Assembly: GCF_914767665.1 (NCBI RefSeq)
Contig: NC_059504.1
Coordinates: forward strand, 41,447,720-41,511,719
From: Harmonia axyridis
Lineage: Eukaryota > Arthropoda > Insecta > Coleoptera > Coccinellidae
Direction of reading: 5' to 3'
DNA: 64,000 bases
The position numbers and the translations under genes are program-made. Positions 19,798 through 32,864 of the stretch are shown one piece after another; position 1 is the stretch's first letter; the number at the start of each line of letters is the position of its first letter. The notes beneath the pieces are model-generated. The model made no database searches, had not been told where the DNA came from, and saw only the letters and a list, made by a program, of their open reading frames with translations.

Positions 19798-21787
19798 AAA
19801 GTTTAGGAGAAATAACGATTTTTGTAGAGAGATTGAATTTTCTCGAATTTTCCTTACCCCGGACCTTAAAAAATTGTGAAAAATTAAAAGTTCCTTCTTG
19901 GTGATAATATACCTCTTTTTCTATTGATCTGTTCACGTAGATCACGAAAGTTTTTATATGAGGGGTCTGCGACGAATAGTTTAGGAGATATAACGATTTT
20001 TATCGAGAGATTGAATTTTTACGGTTTTTTCCAAAAATTTCGACTTCAAATTTCTCCTAAACTATGGGGAAAACGGAAAATCGGTAAGCAGAGTTGGTAT
20101 TGGCAGTTCATGGTTATTCGAATCCCACTCTCGCCTGACAATATTTGAGTCGAAAAATTTTCTCGAATTTTCCTTACCCCGGACCTTAATAAATTGTTAA
20201 AAATTAAAAGTTCCTTCTTGGTAATAATATACCTCTTTTTCTATTGATCTGGTCACGTTGATCACGAAAGTTTTTATTTGAGGGGTCTGCGACGAATAGT
20301 TTAGGAGATATAACGATTTTTATAGAGAGATTGAATTTTTACGGTTTTTTCCAAAAATTTCGACTTCAAATTTCTCCTAAACTATGGGGAAAACGGAAAA
20401 TCGGTAAGCAGAGTTGGTATTGGCAGTTCATGGTTATTCGAATCCCACTCTCGCCTGACAATATTTGAGTCGAAAAATTTTCTCGAATTTTCCTTACCCC
20501 GGACCTTAATAAATTGTTAAAAATTAAAAGTTCCTTCTTGGTAATAATATACCTCTTTTTCTATTGATCTGGTCACGTTGATCACGAAAGTTTTTATTTG
20601 AGGGGTCTGCGACGAATAGTTTAGGAGATATAACGATTTTTATAGAGAGATTGAATTTTTACGGTTTTTTCCAAAAATTTCGACTTCAAATTTCTCCTAA
20701 ACTATGGGGAAAACGGAAAATCGGTAAGCAGAGTTGGTATTGGCAGTTCATGGTTATTCGAATCCCACTCTCGCCTGACAATATTTGAGTCGAAAAATTT
20801 TCTCGAATTTTCCTTACCCCGGACCTTAATAAATGTTAAAAATTAAAAGTTCCTTCTTGGTAATAATATACCTCTTTTTCTATTGATCTGGTCACGTTGA
20901 TCACGAAAGTTTTTATTTGAGGGGTCTGCGACGAATAGTTTAGGAGATATAACGATTTTTATAGAGAGATTGAATTTTTACGGTTTTTTCCAAAATATTC
21001 GACTTCAAATTTCTCCTAAACTATGGGGAAAACGGAAAATCGGTAAGCAGAGTTGGTATTGGCAGTTCATGGTTATTCGAATCCCACTCTCGCCTGACAA
21101 TATTTGAGTCGAAAAATTTTCTCGAATTTTCCTTACCCCGGACCTAAATAAATTGTTAAAAATTAAAAGTTCCTTCTTGGTAATAATATACCGCTTTTTC
21201 TATTGATCTGGTCACGTAGATCACGAAAGTTTTTATTTGAGGGGTCTGCGACGAATAGTTTAGAAGATATAACGATTTTTGTAGAGAGATTGAATTTTCT
21301 CGAATTTTCCTTACCCCGGATCTTAGAAAATTGTAAAAAATTAAAAGTTCTTTCTTGGTAATAATATACCTCTTTTTCTATTGATCTGTTCACGTAGATC
21401 ACGAAAGTTTTTATATGAGGGGTCTGCGACGAATAGTTTAGGAGATATAACGATTTTTATAGAGAGATTGATTTTTTACGGTTTTTTCCAAAAATTTCGA
21501 CTTCAAATTTCTCCTAAACTATAGGGACTACGGAAAATCGGTAAGCAGAGTTGGTATTGGCAGTTCATGGTTATTCGAATCCCACTCTCGCCTGACAATA
21601 TTTGAGTCGAAAAATTTTCTCGAATTTTCTCGAATTTTCCTTACCCGGACCTTGAAAAATTGTAAAAAATTAAAAGTTCTTTCTTGGTAATAATATACCT
21701 CTATTTCTATTGATCTGGTCACGTAGATCACGAAAGTTTTTATTTGAGGGGTCTGCGACGAATAGTTTAGGAGATATAACGATTTTT
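19798..21787. repeat. Satellite segment with a run of 320-bp L units (GTTGATCAC variant)
   Basis: Three successive 320-bp L units carry the pair TCACGTTGATCAC and ATGGGGAAAACGG (variant sites near 20254, 20574 and 20894). They are preceded by an L unit with TTATCGAGAG and followed by S and L units with CTATAGGGAC. The segment about 19970-21030 recurs at about 37620-38680 (offset 17653). The array then ends abruptly inside family B DNA at 21788. Confidence 0.92.
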
Positions 21788-22560
21788 GTAGTTTGTTATA
21801 GAGTTTTAGGCTGTTATATATGTGCATGTTTCTCGTTTTCTCCAGTCTATGTAAAGAAGGTACATATTTGTCCTTGAAACGCGTGTTGTGACCGTGAACG
21901 CTCAAGTGTTTCTGGAACCTGTTTCCGCTCCCATGCACATATAAGAGGCACTCCATGATGTAACAGCACGGAACAGTAAGTATACCATATTTTTAAAAAA
22001 ATGGTCTACAGCTTGTCATCCGACCTTCCCCTGCTACTATTCTGATAGCCTTTTTCTGTTTCAGGAATATCCTTCCCGCTTCCGAGGACGCCCCCCATAG
22101 GTCATCCGTCCGTGGAATTGAGCATGGTACACAATCAGGGCTTCTTTTTCTGTGAGAAAGTTCTTTATATTTCTAATTGCGAAGAGTGCTGTCGAAAGTT
22201 TACCAGACAATTCGTTCACATGCTGATCCCAACCTAGGTTTCCGCTGATTGATAATCCAAGAAGGGATATACTATCTTTGTTCCATCGTTTGGTTGTAAT
22301 TACGAGCTCCTTCGTTTTATCAGCATTCACACTCATAATGTTGTTTATGAACCAACCAACAGCATCATCTATGGACTTTTTAGATTTCGCCTGAAGTAAA
22401 CCTTCCACTTTATCTCTATTTAGAAAGGAGACATCATCCGCAAAGAGCACTACGTCATCCACCACAACATTATGCACCAAGTCATCGATGTGAAGGGCAA
22501 ATAAAATTGGTCCAAGCACCGATCCCTGGGAAACTCCTTGGGTGACTCTGCATTTTGAAG
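21788..22560 (-). mobile_element. Non-LTR retrotransposon fragment, family B, copy B3 (3'-deleted)
   Basis: This copy lacks the GATA tail, the 3' UTR and the last RT codons. Satellite ATTTTTGTAG is fused directly to element sequence GTAGTTTGTTATAG, with a shared GTAG at 21788-21791. From there it matches B2 from about 19025 up to the 5' junction at 22560/22561. Its RT region keeps the QGVSQGSVLGP and L-F-A-D-D motifs and the shared lesions (G-run near 22090-22096). Confidence 0.93.
22061..22560 (-). pseudogene. Partial reverse transcriptase reading frame of copy B3
   Basis: About 165 codons of RT, from just upstream of the QGVSQGSVLGP motif through L-F-A-D-D to the shared G-run frameshift, remain open. 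The frame extends ~50 codons into satellite (to 22708), where its first codon is GTG, so no eukaryotic start is evident. Endonuclease, N-terminal RT and C-terminus are absent. This is a relic. Confidence 0.85.
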
Positions 22561-22910
22561 ATAGTTTAGGAGAAATAACGATTTTTGTAGAGAGATTGAA
22601 TTTTCTCGAATTTTCCTTACCCCGGACCTTAAAAAATTGTGAAAAATTAAAAGTTCTTTCTTGGTGATAATATACCTCTTTTTCTATTGATCTGTTCACG
22701 TAGATCACGAAAGTTTTTATATGAGGGGTCTGCGACGAATAGTTTAGGAGATATAACGATTTTTATCGAGAGATTGAATTTTTACGGTTTTTTCACAAAA
22801 TTTAGACTTCAAATTTCTCCTAAACTATGGGGAAAACGGAAAATCGGTAAGCAGAGTTGGTATTGGCAGTTCATGGTTATTCGAATCCCACTCACTAATG
22901 ATAATATTTG

Positions 22911-24540
22911 AGTCGAAGAATTTTCTCGAATTTTCCTCACCCCGGACCTAAATAAATTGTTAAAAATTAAAAGTTCCTTCTTGGTAATAATATACCTCTT
23001 TTTCTATTGATCTGGTCACGTTGATCACGAAAGTTTTTATTTGAGGGGTCTGCGACGAATAGTTTAGGAGATATAACGATTTTTATAGAGAGATTGAATT
23101 TTTACGGTTTTTTCCAAAAATTTCGACTTCAAATTTCTCCTAAACTATGGGGAAAACGGAAAATCGGTAAGCAGAGTTGGTATTGGCAGTTCATGGTTAT
23201 TCGAATCCCACTCACTAATGATAATATTTGAGTCGAAGAATTTTCTCGAATTTTCCTTACCCCGGACCTAAATAAATTGTTAAAAATTAAAAGTTCCTTC
23301 TTGGTAATAATATACCTCTTTTTCTATTGATCTGGTCACGTTGATCACGAAAGTTTTTATTTGAGGGGTCTGCGACGAATAGTTTAGGAGATATAACGAT
23401 TTTTATAGAGAGATTGAATTTTTACGGTTTTTTCCAAAAATTTCGACTTCAAATTTCTCCTAAACTATGGGGAAAACGGAAAATCGGTAAGCAGAGTTGG
23501 TATTGGCAGTTCATGGTTATTCGAATCCCACTCACTAATGATAATATTTGAGTCGAAGAATTTTCTCGAATTTTCCTTAACCCGGACCTAAATAAATTGT
23601 TAAAAATTAAAAGTTCCTTCTTGGTAATAATATACCTCTTTCTCTATTGATCTGGTCACGTTGATCACGAAAGTTTTTATTTGAGGGGTCTGCGACGAAT
23701 AGTTTAGGAGATATAACGATTTTTATAGAGAGATTGAATTTTTACGGTTTTTTCCAAAAATTTCGACTTCAAATTTCTCTTAAACTATGGGGAAAACGGA
23801 AAATCGGTAAGCAGAGTTGGTATTGGCAGTTCATGGTTATTCGGATTCCACTCACGAATGACAATATTTGAGTCGAAAAATTTTCTCGAATTTTCCTTAC
23901 CCCGGACCTAAATAAATTGTTAAAAATTAAAAGTTCCTTCTTGGTAATAATATACCTCTTTTTCTATTGATCTGGTCACGTTGATCACGAAAGTTTTTAT
24001 TTGAGGGGTCTGCGACGAATAGTTTAGGAGATATAACGATTTTTATAGAGAGATTGAATTTTTACGGTTTTTTCCAAAAATTTCGACTTCAAATTTCTCC
24101 TAAACTATGGGGAAAACGGAAAATCGGTAAGCAGAGTTGGTATTGGCAGTTCATGGTTATTCGAATCCCACTCACTAATGATAATATTTGAGTCGAAGAA
24201 TTTTCTCGAATTTTCCTTACCCCGGACCTAAATAAATTGTTAAAAATTAAAAGTTCCTTCTTGGTAATAATATACCTCTTTCTCTATTGATCTGGTCACG
24301 TTGATCACGAAAGTTTTTATTTGAGGGGTCTGCGACGAATAGTTTAGGAGATATAACGATTTTTATAGAGAGATTGAATTTTTACGGTTTTTTCCAAAAA
24401 TTTCGACTTCAAATTTCTCTTAAACTATGGGGAAAACGGAAAATCGGTAAGCAGAGTTGGTATTGGCAGTTCATGGTTATTCGAATCCCACTCACGAATG
24501 ACAATATTTGAGTCGAAAAATTTTCTCGAATTTTCCTTAC
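22911..24540. repeat. Run of five 320-bp L units
   Basis: TCACGTTGATCAC recurs near 23014, 23334, 23654, 23974 and 24294, exactly 320 bp apart. Most units carry the hybrid end GAATCCCACTCACTAATGATAATATTTG; the fourth carries TTCGGATTCCACTCACGAATGACAA, a patch from another variant. The paralogous block to the right of B4 has only one such unit (near 40168). Confidence 0.93.
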
Positions 24541-25936
24541 CCCGGACCTAAATAAATTGTTAAAAATTAAAAGTTCCTTCTTGGTAATAATATACCGCTT
24601 TTTCTATTGATCTGGTCACGTAGATCACGAAAGTTTTTATTTGAGGGGTCTGCGACGAATAGTTTAGAAGATATAACGATTTTTGTAGAGAGATTGAATT
24701 TTCTCGAATTTTCCTTACCCCGGATCTTAGAAAATTGTAAAAAATTAAAAGTTCTTTCTTGGTGATAATATACCTCTTTTTCTATTGATCTGTTCACGTA
24801 GATCACGAAAGTTTTTATATGAGGGGTCTGCGACGAATAGTTTAGGAGATATAACGATTTTTATAGAGAGATTGATTTTTTACGGTTTTTTCCAAAAATT
24901 TCGACTTCAAATTTCTCCTAAACTATAGGGACTACGGAAAATCGGTAAGCAGAGTTGGTATTGGCAGTTCATGGTTATTCGAATCCAACTCTCGCCTGAC
25001 AATATTTGAGTCGAAAAATTTTCTCGAATTTTCTCGAATATTCCTTACCCCGGACCTTAAAAAATTGTAAAAAATTAAAAGTTCCTTCTTGGTAATAATA
25101 TACCGCTTTTTCTATTGATCTGGTCACGTAGATCACGAAAGTTTTTATTTGAGGGGTCTGCGACGAATAGTTTAGGAGATATAACGATTTTTGTAGAGAG
25201 ATTGAATTTTCTCGAATTTTCCTTACCCCGGACCTTGAAAAATTGTAAAAAATTAAAAGTTCTTTCTTGGTAATAATATACCTCTTTTTCTATTGATCTG
25301 GTCACGTAGATCACGAAAGTATTTATTTGAGGGGTCTGCGACGAATAGTTTAGGAGATATAACGATTTTTGTAGAGAGATTGAATTTTCTCGAATTTTCC
25401 TTACCCCGGACCTTAAAAAATTGTGAAAAATTAAAAGTTCTTTCTTGGTGATAATATACCTCTTTTTCTATTGATCTGTTCACGTAGATCACGAAAGTTT
25501 TTATATGAGAGTTCTGCGACGAATAGTTTAGGAGATATAACGATTTTTATAGAGAGATTGAATTTTTACGGTTTTTTCCAAATATTTCGACTTCAAATTT
25601 CTCCTAAACTATGGGGACTACGGAAAATCGGTAAGCAGAGTTGGTATTGGCAGTTCATTATTATTCGAATTCCACTCACGAATGATAATATTTGAGTCGA
25701 AGAATTTTCTCGAATTTTTCTTACCCCGGACCTTAAAAAATTGTAAAAAATTGAAAGTTCCTCCTTGGTAATAATAAACCTCTTTTTCTATTGATCTGGT
25801 CACGTAGATCACGAAAGTTTTTATTTGAGGGGTCTGCGACGAATAGTTTAGGAGATATAACGATTTTTGTAGAGAGATTGAATTTTCTCGAATTTTCCTT
25901 ACCCCGGACCTTAAAAAATTGTAAAAAATTAATTTC

Positions 25937-27012
25937 TTGGTAATTTATTTGGTATTCCTTGGTATTTCTTATTTGGTATTTCTTGGTAATAATATACCTC
26001 TTTTTCTATTGATCTGTTCACGTAGATCACGAAAGTTTTTATTTGAGGGGTCTGCGACGAATAGTTTACGAGATATAACGATTTTTGTAGAGAGATTGAA
26101 TTTTTACGGTTTTTTCCAAAAATTTCGACTTCAAATTTCTCCTAAACTATGGGGACTACGGAAAATCGGTAAGCAGAGTTGGTATTGGCAGTTCATGATT
26201 ATTCGAATTCCACTCACGAATGATAATATTTGAGTCGAAGAATTTTCTCGAATTTTTCTTACCCCGGACCTTAAAAAATTGTAAAAAATTAAAAGTTCCT
26301 CCTTGGTAATAATATACCGCTTTTTCTATTGATCTGGTCACGTAGATCACGAAAGTTTTTATTTGAGGGGTCTGCGACGAATAGTTTAGGAGATATAACG
26401 ATTTTTGTAGAGAGATTGAATTTTCTCGAATTTTCCTTACCCCGGACCTTAAAAAATTGTAAAAAATTAATTTCTTGGTAATTTATTTGGTATTTCTTGG
26501 TATTTCTTATTTGGTATTTCTTGGTAATAATATACCTCTTTTTCTATTGATCTGTTCACGTAGATCACGAAAGTTTTTAATTGAGGGGTCTGCGACGAAT
26601 AGTTTACGAGATATAACGATTTTTGTAGAGAGATTGAATTTTTACGGTTTTTTCCAAAAATTTCGACTTCAAATTTCTCCTAAACTATGGGGACTACGGA
26701 AAATCGGTAAGCGGAGTTGGTATTGGCAGTTCATGATTAGTCGAATTCCACTCACGAATGATAATATTTGAGTCGAAGAATTTTCTCGAATTTTCTCGAA
26801 TTTTTCTTACCCCGGACCTTAAAAAATTGTAAAAAATTAAAAGTTCTTTCTTGGTGATAATATACCTCTTTTTCTATTGATCTGTTCACGTAGATCACGA
26901 AAGTTTTTATATAAGAGTTCTGCGACGAATAGTTTAGGAGATATAACGATTTTTATAGAGAGATTGAATTTTTACGGTTTTTTCCAAAAATTTCGACTTC
27001 AAATTTCTCCTT
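25937..27012. repeat. 538-bp HOR dimer (C unit plus L unit), two copies
   Basis: The C unit carries a 40-bp expansion of the TTGGTATTTC motif. C (218) plus L (320) makes 538 bp, and the expansions at 25937 and 26475 are 538 bp apart. The first member has GGTATTCC, the second GGTATTTC. The same pair occurs at 42143/42681. Confidence 0.9.
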
Positions 27013-28976
27013 AACTATGGGGACTACGGAAAATCGGTAAGCAGAGTTGGTATTGGCAGTTCATGATTATTCGAATTCCACTCACGAATGATAATAGTTG
27101 AGTCGAAGAATTTTCTCGAATTTTTCTTACCCCGGACCTTAAAAAATTGTAAAAAATAAAAAGTTCCTCCTTGGTAATAATATACCTCTTTTTCTATTGA
27201 TCTGGTCACGTAGATCACGAAAGTTTTTATTTGAGGGGTCTGCGACGAATAGTTTAGGAGATATAACGATTTTTGTAGAGAAATTGAATTTTTACGGTTT
27301 TTTCCAAAAATTTCGACTTCAAATTTCTTCTTAACTATGGGGACTACGGAAAATCGGTAAGCAGAGATGGTATTGGCAGTTCATGGTTATTCGAATCCCA
27401 CTCTCGCCTGACAATATTTGAGTCGAAAAATTTTCTCGAATTTTCCGTACCCCGGACCTTAAAAAATTGTAAAAAATTGAAAGTTCCTTCTTGGTCATAA
27501 TATACCTCTTTTTTTATCGATCTGTTCACGTAGATCACGAAAAATTTTATATGAGGGGTCTGCGACGAATAGTTTAGGAGATATAACGATTTTCATAGAG
27601 AGATTGAATTTTTACGGTTTTTTCCAAAAATTTCGACTTCAAATTTCTCCCTAACTATGGGGACTACGGAAAATCGGTAAGCAGAGTTGGTATTGGCAGT
27701 TCATTATTATTCGAATTCCACTCACGAATGATATTTGAGTCGAAGAATTTTCTCGAATTTTTCTTACCCCGGACCTTAAAAAATTGTAAAAAATTAAAAG
27801 TTCCTCCTTGGTAATAATATACCTCTTTTTCTATTGATCTGGTCACGTAGATCACGAAAGTTTTTATTTGAGGGGTCTGCGACGAATAGTTTAGGAGATA
27901 TAACGATTTTTGTAGAGAGATTGAATTTTCTCGAATTTTCCTTACCCCGGACCTTAAAAAATTGTAAAAAATTAGAAGTTCCTTCTTGGTAATAATATAC
28001 CTCTTTTTCTATTGATCTGGTCATGTAGATCACGAAAGTTTTTATTTGAGGAGTCTGCGACGAATAGTTTAGGAGATGTAAAGATTTTTATAGAGAGATT
28101 GAATTTTCTCGAATTTTCCTCACCCCGGACCTTAAAAAATTGTGAAAAATCAAAAGTTCTTTCTTGGTAATAAAATACCTCTTTTTCTATTGATCTGTTC
28201 ACGTAGATTTTTATTTGAGGGGTCTGCGACGAATAGCTTAGGAGATATAACGATTTTTGTAGAGAGATTGAATTTTTACGGTTTTTTCCAAAAATTTCGA
28301 CTTCAAATTTCTCCTAAACTATGGGGACTACGGAAAATCGGTAAGCAGAGTTGGTATTGGCAGTTCATGATTATTCGAATTCCACTCACGAATGATAATA
28401 TTTGAGTCGAAGAATTTTCTCGAATTTTCTCGAATTTTTCTCACCCCGGACCTAAAAAATTGTAAAAAATTGAAAGTTCTTTCTTGGTGATAATATACCT
28501 CTTTTTCTATTGATCTGTTCACGTAGAACACGAAAGTTTTTATATAAGAGTTCTGCGACGAATAGTTTAGGAGATATAACGATTTTTATAGAGAGATTGA
28601 ATTTTTACGGTTTTTTCCAAAAATTTCGACTTCGAATTTCTCCTAAAATATGGGGGCTACGGAAAATCGGTAAGCAGAGTAAGTATTGGCAGTTCATGAT
28701 TATTCGGATTCCACTCACGAATGATAATAGTTGAGTCGAAGAATTTTCTCGAATTTTCCTTACCCCGGACCTTAAAAAATTGTAAAAAATTGAAAGTTCC
28801 TTCTTGGTGATAATATACCCCTTTTTCTATTGATCTGTTCACGTAGATCACGAAAAATTTTATATGAGGGGTCTGCGACGAATAGTTTAGGAGATATAAC
28901 GATTTTTATAGAGAGATTGAATTTTTACGGTTTTTGCCAAAAATTTCGACTTCAAATTTCTCCTTAACTATGGGGA

Positions 28977-31900
28977 CTACGGAAAATCGGTAAGCAGAGT
29001 TGGTATTGGCAGTTCATGATTATTCGAATTCCACTCACGAATGATAATAGTTGAGTCGAAGAATTTTCTCGAATTTTTCTTACCCCGGACCTTAAAAAAT
29101 TGTAAAAAATTAAAAGTTCCTCCTTGGTAATAATATACCTCTTTTTCTATTGATCTGGTCACGTAGATCACGAAAGTTTTTATTTGAGGGGTCTGCGACG
29201 AATAGTTTAGGAGATATAACGATTTTTGTAGAGAGATTGAATTTTCTCGAATTTTCCTTACCCCGGACCTTGAAAAATTGTAAAAAAATAAAAGTTCTTT
29301 CTTGGTAATAATATACCTCTTTTTCTATTGATCTGTTCACGTAGATCACGAAAGTTTTTATTTGAGGGGTCTGCGACGAATAGTTTAGGAGATATAACGA
29401 TTTTTGTAGAGAAATTGAATTTTTACGGTTTTTTCCAAAAATTTCGACTTCAAATTTCCTTTTAACTATGGGGACTACGGAAAATCGGTAAGCAGAGTTG
29501 GTATTGGCAGTTCATGGTTATTCGAATCCCACTCTCGCCTGACAATATTTGAGTCGAAAAATTTTCTCGAATTTTCCTTACCCCGGACCTTAAAAAATTG
29601 TAAAAAATTGAAAGTTCCTTCTTGGTGATAATATACCTCTTTTTCTATTGATCTGTTCACGTAGATCACGAAAAATTTTATATGAGGGGTCTGCGACGAA
29701 TAGTTTAGGAGATATAACGATTTTTATAGAGAGATTGAATTTTTACGGTTTTTTCCAAATATTTCGACTTCAAATTTCTCCTAAACTATGGGGACTACGG
29801 AAAATCGGTAAGCAGAGTTGGTATTGGCAGTTCATTATTATTCGAATTCCACTCACGAATGATAATATTTGAGTCGAAGAATTTTCTCGAATTTTTCTTA
29901 CCCCGGACCTTAAAAAATTGTAAAAAATTAAAAGTTCCTCCTTGGTAATAATAAACCTCTTTTTCTAATGATCTGGTCACGTAGATCACGAAAGTTTTTA
30001 TTTGAGGGGTCTGCGACGAATAGTTTAGGAGATATAACGATTTTTGTAGAGAGATTGAATTTTCTCGAATTTTCCTTACCCCGGACCTTAAAAAATTGTA
30101 AAAAATTAATTTCTTGGTAATTTATTTGGTATTCCTTGGTATTTCTTATTTGGTATTTCTTGGTAATAATATACCTCTTTTTCTATTGATCTGTTCACGT
30201 AGATCACGAAAGTTTTTATTTGAGGGGTCTGCGACGAATAGTTTACGAGATATAACGATTTTTGTAGAGAGATTGAATTTTTACGGTTTTTTCCAAAAAT
30301 TTCGACTTCAAATTTCTCCTAAACTATGGGGACTACGGAAAATCGGTAAGCAGAGTTGGTATTGGCAGTTCATGATTATTCGAATTCCACTCACGAATGA
30401 TAATATTTGAGTCGAAGAATTTTCTCGAATTTTTCTTACCCCGGACCTTAAAAAATTGTAAAAAATTAAAAGTTCCTCCTTGGTAATAATATACCTCTTT
30501 TTCTATTGATCTGGTCACGTAGATCACGAAAGTTTCTATTTGAGGGGTCTGCGACGAATAGTTTAGGAGATATAACGATTTTTGTAGAGAGATTGAATTT
30601 TCTCGAATTTTCCTTACCCCGGACCTTAAAAAATTGTAAAAAATTAATTTCTTGGTAATTTATTTGGTATTTCTTGGTATTTCTTATTTGGTATTTCTTG
30701 GTAATAATATACCTCTTTTTCTATTGATCTGTTCACGTAGATCACGAAAGTTTTTATTTGAGGGGTCTGCGACGAATAGTTTACGAGATATAACCATTTT
30801 TGTAGAGAGATTGAATTTTTACGGTTTTTTCCAAAAATTTCGACTTCAAATTTCTCCTAAACTATGGGGACTACAAAAATCGGTAAGCAGAGTTGGTATT
30901 GGCAGTTCATGATTATTCGAATTCCACTCACGAATGATAATATTTGAGTCGAAGAATTTTCTCGAATTTTTCTTACCCCGGACCTTAAAAAATTGTAAAA
31001 AATTAAAAGTTCCTCCTTGGTAATAATATACCTCTTTTTCTATTGATCTGGTCACGTAGATCACGAAAGTTTTTATTTGAGGGGTCTGCGACGAATAGTT
31101 TAGGAGATATAACGATTTTTGTAGAGAGATTGAATTTTCTCGAATTTTCCTTACCCCGGACCTTAAAAAATTGTAAAAAATTAATTTCTTGGTAATTTAT
31201 TTGGTATTTCTTGGTATTTCTTATTTGGTATTTCTTGGTAATAATATACCTCTTTTTCTATTGATCTGTTCACGTAGATCACGAAAGTTTTTAATTGAGG
31301 GGTCTGCGACGAATAGTTTACGAGATATAACGATTTTTGTAGAGAGATTGAATTTTTACGGTTTTTTCCAAAAATTTCGACTTCAAATTTCTCCTAAACT
31401 ATGGGGACTACGGAAAATCGGTAAGCGGAGTTGGTATTGGCAGTTCATGATTAGTCGAATTCCACTCACGAATGATAATATTTGAGTCGAAGAATTTTCT
31501 CGAATTTTTCTTACCCCGGACCTTAAAAAATTGTAAAAAATTAAAAGTTCTTTCTTGGTGATAATATACCTCTTTTTCTATTGATCTGTTCACGTAGATC
31601 ACGAAAGTTTTTATATAAGAGTTCTGCGACGAATAGTTTAGGAGATATAACGATTTTTATAGAGAGATTGAATTTTTACGATTTTTTCCAAAAATTTCGA
31701 CTTCAAATTTCTCCTTAACTATGGGGACTACGGAAAATCGGTAAGCAGAGTTGGTATTGGCAGTTCATGATTATTCGAATTCCACTCACGAATGATAATA
31801 GTTGAGTCGAAGAATTTTCTCGAATTTTTCTTACCCCGGACCTTAAAAAATTGTAAAAAATTAAAAGTTCCTCCTTGGTAATAATATACCTCTTTTTCTA

Positions 31901-32864
31901 TTGATCTGGTCACGTAGATCACGAAAGTTTTTATTTGAGGGGTCTGCGACGAATAGTTTAGGAGATATAACGATTTTTGTAGAGAGATTGAATTTTCTCG
32001 AATTTTCCTTACCCCGGACCTTGAAAAATTGTAAAAAAATAAAAGTTCTTTCTTGGTAATAATATACCTCTTTTTCTATTGATCTGTTCACGTAGATCAC
32101 GAAAGTTTTTATTTGAGGGGTCTGCGACGAATAGTTTAGGAGATATAACGATTTTTGTAGAGAAATTGAATTTTTACGGTTTTTTCCAAAAATTTCGACT
32201 TCAAATTTCCTTTTAACTATGGGGACTACGGAAAATCGGTAAGCAGAGTTGGTATTGGCAGTTCATGGTTATTCGAATCCCACTCTCGCCTGACAATATT
32301 TGAGTCGAAAAATTTTCTCGAATTTTCCTTACCCCGGACCTTAAAAAATTGTAAAAAATTGAAAGTTCCTTCTTGGTGATAATATACCTCTTTTTCTATT
32401 GATCTGTTCACGTAGATCACGAAAAATTTTATATGAGGGGTCTGCGACGAATAGTTTAGGAGATATAACGATTTTTATAGAGAGATTGAATTTTTACGGT
32501 TTTTTCCAAATATTTCGACTTCAAATTTCTCCTAAACTATGGGGACTACGGAAAATCGGTAAGCAGAGTTGGTATTGGCAGTTCATTATTATTCGAATTC
32601 CACTCACGAATGATAATATTTGAGTTGAAGAATTTTCTCGAATTTTTCTTACCCCGGACCTTAAAAAATTGTAAAAAATTAAAAGTTCCTCTTTGGTAAT
32701 AATAAACCTCTTTTTCTATTGATCTGGTCACGTAGATCACGAAAGTTTTTATTTGAGGGGTCTGCGACGAATAGTTTAGGAGATATAACGATTTTTGTAG
32801 AGAGATTGAATTTTCTCGAATTTTCCTTACCCCGGACCTTAAAAAATTGTAAAAAATTAATTTC
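28977..32864. repeat. About 2751-bp HOR
   Basis: Units starting at 28977, 29110, 29475, 29648 and 29795 recur at 31728, 31861, 32226, 32399 and 32546, all at an offset of 2751 bp. Shared private features include AAATTTCCTTTTAACTATGG and AATAATAAACC. Between them lie three C-containing dimers (30114, 30652, 31189); one of them has a small deletion near 30875 (ACTACAAAAATCGG). Confidence 0.85.

Noticed and set aside
19298..19945. 215-codon frame joining satellite to RT sequence as a possible fusion gene (also at 22061 and 39217)
   Set aside because: The first ~50 codons are satellite and start at GTG. The RT portion lacks its N-terminus and ends at a frameshift.
25937..26233. Recurring plus-strand open frames of 74-98 codons in the satellite, some with a hydrophobic N-terminus like a signal or membrane segment
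   Set aside because: They begin at TTG, recur with each unit, and track the repeat itself. Unit lengths not divisible by three break the frames. No known domain and no eukaryotic start was seen.
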